Part shown: positions 49,713-53,337 of the stretch, one piece after another | Layout: each line of letters starts with the position of its first letter | How positions within the stretch are numbered: position 1 is the stretch's first letter | Assembly: GCA_017456905.1 (NCBI GenBank) | Contig: JAFTIL010000014.1 | Span: 1 to 53,337, forward strand | Direction: 5' to 3' | Origin: Clostridia bacterium | Lineage (GTDB): Bacteria; Bacillota; Clostridia; Oscillospirales; CAG-272 | DNA: 53,337 nucleotides | Position numbers and translations under genes: made by a program | Notes under the pieces: generated by a model | Seen by the model: the letters and a program-made list of their open reading frames with translations, nothing else | The model's database searches: none | Told to the model about the DNA's origin: nothing

Positions 49713-51137
49713 TTATTCCTTTCCTGTCCAGCAATAGGTGCAGACCTTTTCTTTATCGATGCCGATGGATTCAAGCAGTCCATCAAGGGACTGATAGCCC
49801 AAGGAGTCAAAGCCAAATTCCTCGCAGATACGCTTAAGGAGGCATTTTCCTCTCTCGGTGCCGGCATCTGCGTATTCCTCAATATGCCTATCTCCCTCGT
49901 CACCCTCAAGCTGGTCGATCATTCTACGGGCGAGAAGCTCCTTATCCGAGTTGCTGCGGGAGAAGCTGAGATATTTACAGCCGTACATAATAGGCGGACA
50001 AGCCGAGCGCATATGTACCTCCTTAGCACCCGCGCTGTAAAGGAAATCTACGGTTTCATGAAGCTGTGTGCCTCGTACGATGGAATCGTCCACGAACAGA
50101 AGGCGCTTGTCCTCAATCAACTCGGGAACGGGAATCTGCTTCATTTTGGCTACTTGGTTTCTGACACTCTGATTGGCGGGCATGAAGGAGCGCGGCCAAG
50201 TTGGAGTGTATTTGACGAAGGGACGGGCGTATTCGTATCCGCTTTGTCTTGCATAGCCCATAGCATGAGGTACCCCCGAATCGGGAACGCCTGCCACGAA
50301 ATCAACCTCGGGAAGCTCACCTCTTGCCATTTCGTCGCGTGCCATGATCTTACCGTTGGTCACGCGCATGACCTCCACGTTTCTTCCCTCATAGCGAGAA
50401 TTGGGATAGCCGTAATACGACCAGAGAAAAGCACATATCTTCATCTTATCCCCCGCAGGAGAGAGCGTTTCTATCTTATCGGGCGTAAGCTTGACGATCT
50501 CACGGGGGCCAAGCTCATAATCATCCTCATATCCCAGCTTGGTATAAGCGAAGGACTCAAAGGACACGCAGTGTCCCTCCTCGTTCTTACCGATAAGAAC
50601 GGGCAGACGACCGTATTTATCTCTTGCCGCAATCACCTCGCCGTCCGAGGTCAAAATGAGCAAAGTCAGAGAGCCGTCGATCTCATCCTGTGCGTGAAGA
50701 ATACCTGATACGAGATCGTCCGCTTGATTGATCAGTCCTGCCACAAGCTCGGTGGTATTGACCTTGCCCGAGCTCATTGCCATAAACTGATGACCGTGAT
50801 CCGAATAATACTTTTCTACCAGTTCCTCTGCGTTATTGATACATCCTACCGTGGTGATGCCGTAAATACCGAGGTGGGAGCGAACGAGAAGCGGTTGTGG
50901 ATCGCTGTCGCTGATACAGCCGATACCGCTACAACCGTGGAAGTCAACGAGATCCTTCTCAAACTTGGTGCGGAACGGTGTGTTGCCGATAGAGTGGATC
51001 TGACGCTGAAATCCATCCTGCGCATCATAAACGATCATACCGCCGCTTTTTGTGCCGAGGTGAGAGTGATAGTCAACTCCAAAGAAAATATCCATAACGC
51101 AATCTCTTTTTGAGACTGCTCCAAAAAATCCTCCCAT
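49713..51137 (-). CDS. purF: Amidophosphoribosyltransferase homologue lacking the catalytic cysteine
   Basis: A 474-residue PurF homologue. The C-terminal phosphoribosyltransferase half is intact, with the PRPP loop LLFVDDSIVRGTQ (346-358) and PDSGVPHAMGYA. Four cysteines match the Fe-S ligands of Bacillus PurF: Cys235 (KICAFLWSYYGYP), Cys387 (YGCKY), Cys466 and Cys469 (CTYC). However, the N-terminus reads MGGFFGAVS where active enzymes expose Cys (CGVFGI), so the glutaminase nucleophile is missing. It may use free ammonia or another amidotransferase. The start overlaps the purC stop (TAATG) without its own ribosome binding site; a second in-frame ATG (Met15) is less likely. Confidence 0.8.
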   Translation of the reverse strand: MGGFFGAVSKRDCVMDIFFGVDYHSHLGTKSGGMIVYDAQDGFQRQIHSIGNTPFRTKFEKDLVDFHGCSGIGCISDSDPQPLLVRSHLGIYGITTVGCINNAEELVEKYYSDHGHQFMAMSSGKVNTTELVAGLINQADDLVSGILHAQDEIDGSLTLLILTSDGEVIAARDKYGRLPVLIGKNEEGHCVSFESFAYTKLGYEDDYELGPREIVKLTPDKIETLSPAGDKMKICAFLWSYYGYPNSRYEGRNVEVMRVTNGKIMARDEMARGELPEVDFVAGVPDSGVPHAMGYARQSGYEYARPFVKYTPTWPRSFMPANQSVRNQVAKMKQIPVPELIEDKRLLFVDDSIVRGTQLHETVDFLYSAGAKEVHMRSACPPIMYGCKYLSFSRSNSDKELLARRMIDQLEGDEGDRHIEEYADAGTERGKCLLKRICEEFGFDSLGYQSLDGLLESIGIDKEKVCTYCWTGKE

Positions 51138-51823
51138 TAAGCGAAGAAGAGCTTATTAAGCGTCATGGGATCGATATACTTGCCATCCTTGTAGACACGC
51201 ATATTGCCGGATGCGATCTCGTCAATCAGCATCACGTTGCCGTCTGCATCGTATCCGAACTCAAACTTAATATCGTAAAGGACAAGACCCTTTTCCTTGA
51301 GGTCATCGGCAACAATCTTGGTGATCGCCTGCGTCTGTGCCTTGAGAGAGTCGTACTGCTCTGCAGTCATCACGCCAAGGTCAACGAGTCCGTCCTTTGT
51401 TACAAGGGGATCGCCCTTTGCATCGTTCTTGAAGGTGGTCTCAACGTATGCGGGAAGATCCTGGCCCTCTGTGCAGTAATCGGAATAACGACGGTAGAAG
51501 GAGCCTACTGCTTTATAACGGCAGATAACCTCAAGTCCCTTACCGAACACCTTAGCAGAGAGAACCTCCATGGTGGTATCCTCAAGGTTTGCGCTGACGT
51601 AATGAGTTCTGATGCCTGCGGCATTGATCTTCTCAAAGAAATAAACGGACATACGGAGGTTGACATCACCAACGCCCTCGATGGTAAGGCCTACCGAGTT
51701 CTCGCCGGGATCGAACACACCGTCCTTTCCGGTGCAATCGTCCTTAAAGAGAAGCAGGCAGTTGCCGTTGGGCAGCTCGTATACGTTTTTGGTTTTCCCT
51801 GTGTAAAGCAGTTTCTTTTCCAT
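51137..51823 (-). CDS. purC: SAICAR synthase, variant type
   Basis: A 228-residue PurC (phosphoribosylaminoimidazole-succinocarboxamide synthase), joining aspartate to CAIR. It starts [13 protein letters not shown] with KDDCTGKDG, keeps AAGIRTHYV and [11 protein letters not shown], and has [11 protein letters not shown] where common PurC has DEISPDTxRLW. It therefore belongs to a divergent PurC branch. AAAAGGAG lies 8 bases before ATG 51823. First gene of the purC-purF unit, from the promoter at 51923-51951. Confidence 0.88.
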   Translation of the reverse strand: MEKKLLYTGKTKNVYELPNGNCLLLFKDDCTGKDGVFDPGENSVGLTIEGVGDVNLRMSVYFFEKINAAGIRTHYVSANLEDTTMEVLSAKVFGKGLEVICRYKAVGSFYRRYSDYCTEGQDLPAYVETTFKNDAKGDPLVTKDGLVDLGVMTAEQYDSLKAQTQAITKIVADDLKEKGLVLYDIKFEFGYDADGNVMLIDEIASGNMRVYKDGKYIDPMTLNKLFFA

Positions 51824-51922
51824 AGTGGAAATCTCCTTTTATATTCACAAAATTTTTGAACGAACATAAGTGTCTTTGGGTAACGTTTGTTTTGAAAAAC
51901 ACGCACCCATTATGACTTAATT

Positions 51923-51951
51923 ATTATACTACAAAATCACGCTTTTTTCAA
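51923..51951 (-). promoter_or_regulatory. Promoter of purC-purF
   Basis: Minus strand: TTGAAA (51946-51951), 17 bases, TATAAT (51923-51928). Upstream of it lie A+T-rich tandem repeats that could act as an UP element or regulator site. Confidence 0.85.
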
Positions 51952-51991
51952 TATATTTTCAATATATTTGATATTTTCAATATATTTGATA
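51945..51991. repeat. 18-base tandem repeat upstream of purC
   Basis: Two exact copies of TTTTCAATATATTTGATA (51956-51973 and 51974-51991) preceded by a truncated copy TTTTCAATATA (51945-51955). The truncated copy contains the purC -35 box. Confidence 0.85.
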
Positions 51992-52105
51992 AAAAAACAG
52001 GAGTTAAGCTAAGATGATTTTGGGGTTTTACGAAAAGAATTTCAATTATAACCTTTTTAGTTTACAAATAGGGAAAATAATTAGCAACAAAAGCGCAAAA
52101 CATTA

Positions 52106-52147
52106 TTGACATATGCCAAAAACCGTGATATAATTGGCATATACCAA
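52106..52147 (+). promoter_or_regulatory. DUF134 promoter with two near-palindromic operators
   Basis: TTGACA (52106-52111), 17 bases, TATAAT (52129-52134). Two 14-base sites of consensus TTGRCATATRCCAA are superimposed: TTGACATATGCCAA (52106-52119) over the -35 box and TTGGCATATACCAA (52134-52147) directly after the -10 box, centres 28 bases apart. They also give a perfect 9-base inverted repeat ATATGCCAA/TTGGCATAT around the -10 region. A repressor bound there would block transcription. Confidence 0.82.
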
Positions 52148-52166
52148 AAACAAGGAGCTGAGCGAG

Positions 52167-52520
52167 ATGCCGAGACCGAGAAAATGCCGTAAGGTTTGCA
52201 GAATGCCCGTTGCAGATACATTTGTTGCTAATTCACCTAAAGAGGAGACAGTCGTTTTAACTGTTGATGAATATGAATGCATTCGCTTGGTGGATTATCA
52301 AGGTTTTTCGCAGGAGCAATGCGCTGAATATATGCAGGTATCTCGTGCGACTGCACAGCTTATTTGTGATACTGCAAGAAAGAAGCTCGCTTCAGCTCTT
52401 GTGAACGGATATACGATTCGCATAGAGGGTGGTGATTACCATCTTTGTGACGGAAAAGAAACACACTGCGGATGCGGCGGCTGTCAAAAACACTGCCAAC
52501 GAAAAAGTGACGCGGTATAG
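52167..52520 (+). CDS. DUF134 (UPF0251) helix-turn-helix protein
   Basis: A 117-residue DUF134 protein, a predicted DNA-binding family. It starts MPRPRKCRKVCRMP, has a sigma-factor-like helix-turn-helix (about 38-80; DEYECIRLVDYQGFSQEQCA shortened to EYECIRLVDYQGFSQEQ, then VSRATAQLICDTARKKL) and a cysteine-rich tail HCGCGGCQKHC. The Cys clusters at both ends may bind a metal or Fe-S centre. AAGGAG is 9 bases before ATG 52167. The paired operators at its promoter suggest autoregulation. Confidence 0.88.
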   Translation: MPRPRKCRKVCRMPVADTFVANSPKEETVVLTVDEYECIRLVDYQGFSQEQCAEYMQVSRATAQLICDTARKKLASALVNGYTIRIEGGDYHLCDGKETHCGCGGCQKHCQRKSDAV

Positions 52521-52574
52521 ATAATGTTTTTTTATGCAAAATTAATATTTAAGAATTGGAGGTATAAGAAAATA

Positions 52575-52859
52575 ATGCAAAGTAGGAAGTGGAAAAGCCT
52601 TGTTGCCTTTTTGTGCATATTATTAATCATAGCCTATACCTCTATCATTTTCTTGCCTCACGCACACGACTGCGTCGGTTCAGAATGTACTGTTTGCGCT
52701 TTAATTGAAATTTCACGTAACACGATTATCGGTCTTGGGCTTGCTGCTACAGTGCATCAATTAGCAAATATCATATTTACAATTTCAAGCACGTACAAAT
52801 CTATACCATCGGGCAATGACGATACTCCCGTCGCTCTTAAGGTGAAGCTTTCGGATTAA
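52575..52859 (+). CDS. Small membrane protein with His/Cys motif
   Basis: A 94-residue protein with two hydrophobic segments (about 8-27 and 46-69) bracketing the motif LPHAHDCVGSECTVCALI (His30 and His32 and three Cys), which would lie outside the membrane. This spacing looks like a metal-binding site. I do not recognise a named family. GGAGG is 12 bases before ATG 52575, a long spacing; an earlier in-frame ATG at 52524 has none. It lies between a DUF134 regulator and an ABC transporter and may be a metal-binding accessory. Confidence 0.6.
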   Translation: MQSRKWKSLVAFLCILLIIAYTSIIFLPHAHDCVGSECTVCALIEISRNTIIGLGLAATVHQLANIIFTISSTYKSIPSGNDDTPVALKVKLSD

Positions 52860-52907
52860 GACTGGATCTATTATCAGATCAAATCTTAATACGAAAGGAA
52901 AATACTT

Positions 52908-53337
52908 ATGATTGAAATAAAAAAGCTCGGCAAACAGTTTCAAAACGAGACCGAGATCGAATATCGTGATATTACCTTTGAAACCGGTAAATCCTATATG
53001 CTGCTCGGCGCATCGGGCTGCGGAAAATCCACTCTGCTCAATATGATCGCGGGTATTCTCTCTCCCTCAAAAGGCTCCATCGTGATTGACGGTGTAGAAA
53101 TGAGTGCAGCCGCGCAAAAGGTCAAAGACAAATTCAGAATTGAGAAGATCGGCTATATCTTTCAGGATTTTAAGCTGATAAACGATATGACGGTTGCTGA
53201 TAATATCGGCATTCTCCGTCTTGAAGGTGTGGATATTTCGGGCATGGATGATATGCTCCGTTCCCTTGATATCTATGAAAAGAAAAACGCGAAGATCAAG
53301 CATCTTTCCGGAGGGCAGAAGCAGAGAGTCGCTATTG
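52908..53337 (+). CDS. ABC transporter ATP-binding protein (partial)
   Basis: The first 143 codons of an ATPase that runs off the right edge. Walker A is GASGCGKST (about 34-42), Q-loop IFQDF (about 84-88), and the signature LSGGQKQRVAI is at the very end. The form resembles the LolD/MacB/FtsE group, which works with MacB-like permeases. AAAGGAAAA is about 8 bases before ATG 52908. It follows the His/Cys membrane protein by 48 bases and is probably co-transcribed with DUF134. Confidence 0.88.
   Translation, partial: MIEIKKLGKQFQNETEIEYRDITFETGKSYMLLGASGCGKSTLLNMIAGILSPSKGSIVIDGVEMSAAAQKVKDKFRIEKIGYIFQDFKLINDMTVADNIGILRLEGVDISGMDDMLRSLDIYEKKNAKIKHLSGGQKQRVAI

Larger units (their letters stand above)
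51824..52166. other. A+T-rich divergent intergenic region
   Basis: Holds the leftward purC promoter (51923-51951), the 18-base tandem repeat (51945-51991) and the rightward DUF134 promoter with its operators (52106-52147). Bases 51992-52105 carry nothing I recognise. No purine riboswitch core is present in the purC leader. Confidence 0.6.

Noticed and set aside
49416-50708. 430-codon plus-strand frame through the tRNA repeats and purF
   Set aside because: It runs through a terminator, both repeat copies and the antisense of purF; no protein-like motif.
51851-51870. PurR box (CGAAC) in the purC leader
   Set aside because: GAACGAACAT resembles a PurBox only in its core, lacks the paired second half and lies within the leader; not enough support.
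1-53337. CRISPR array, transposase or bacteriocin gene
   Set aside because: No regularly spaced repeats, no DDE or serine recombinase motif, and no precursor-like short ORF with a leader motif was found.

Overview
The window looks like a chromosome segment from a Gram-positive member of the Clostridia, probably an Oscillospirales or Ruminococcaceae-like gut anaerobe; the rank is inferred from gene content, not from a marker gene. Pointers are an HPr kinase, a diadenylate cyclase of the CdaA type, the rpsF-ssb-rpsR operon, an IspH protein fused to ribosomal protein S1, HemZ, a bifunctional RelA/SpoT, strong AGGAGG-type ribosome binding sites, and consensus sigma-A promoters (TTGACA, 17 bases, TATAAT). 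A PdaA-type deacetylase, a SpoVB-like flippase and a SpoIVFB-like M50 protease suggest an endospore former or its descendant. Most genes are moderately G+C-rich; the last 1.5 kb and some intergenic regions are clearly A+T-richer.

Layout. 1-7240: a strong leftward promoter leaving the window, a CotH-kinase lipoprotein, then a GntR(YtrA)-regulated ABC-2 exporter followed by three exported proteins of unknown function. 7289-8885: two polysaccharide deacetylases on the minus strand. 9156-10640: a VTC-domain protein and a DUF4956 membrane protein. 10862-23383: cdaA, a small membrane protein that may be a relic of cdaR, a FAD dehydrogenase, recJ, relA/spoT, dtd, hemZ, a uridine-kinase-like enzyme and a MOP flippase. 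23728-30775: mazG, two M16 peptidase homologues, lgt, folD, a nicotinamidase-like hydrolase and an amino acid permease.

30793-35888 is the most unusual part: three tandem, mutually related radical SAM proteins with B12-binding-type N-termini and a two-domain GNAT-like protein, with overlapping or nearly touching genes, ended by a bidirectional terminator. The converging minus-strand operon (39785 to 35960) carries a DUF1836 regulator, a membrane protein, hprK, a phosphopantetheinyl transferase and a winged-helix regulator with a divergent ROK-like body. The rSAM/GNAT cassette has no product I can name.

39935-49128: an M50 protease, the rpsF-ssb-rpsR operon with a recognisable S6:S18 leader hairpin, an RpiR regulator, a HI0933-family flavoprotein flanked by two copies of an interspersed repeat, the cmk-plsC-ispH/rpsA operon and a CPBP protease. 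49240-51951: tRNA-Lys(CUU) whose 3' end and terminator are duplicated exactly (95 bases, 166 apart), a truncated ORF that ends in the duplicate, and a purC-purF pair of variant type in which PurF lacks the catalytic N-terminal cysteine. 52106-53337: a DUF134 regulator under a promoter with two near-palindromic operators, a small His/Cys-motif membrane protein and the start of an ABC ATPase, possibly a metal-responsive system. No CRISPR array, transposase, integrase or phage gene was seen.
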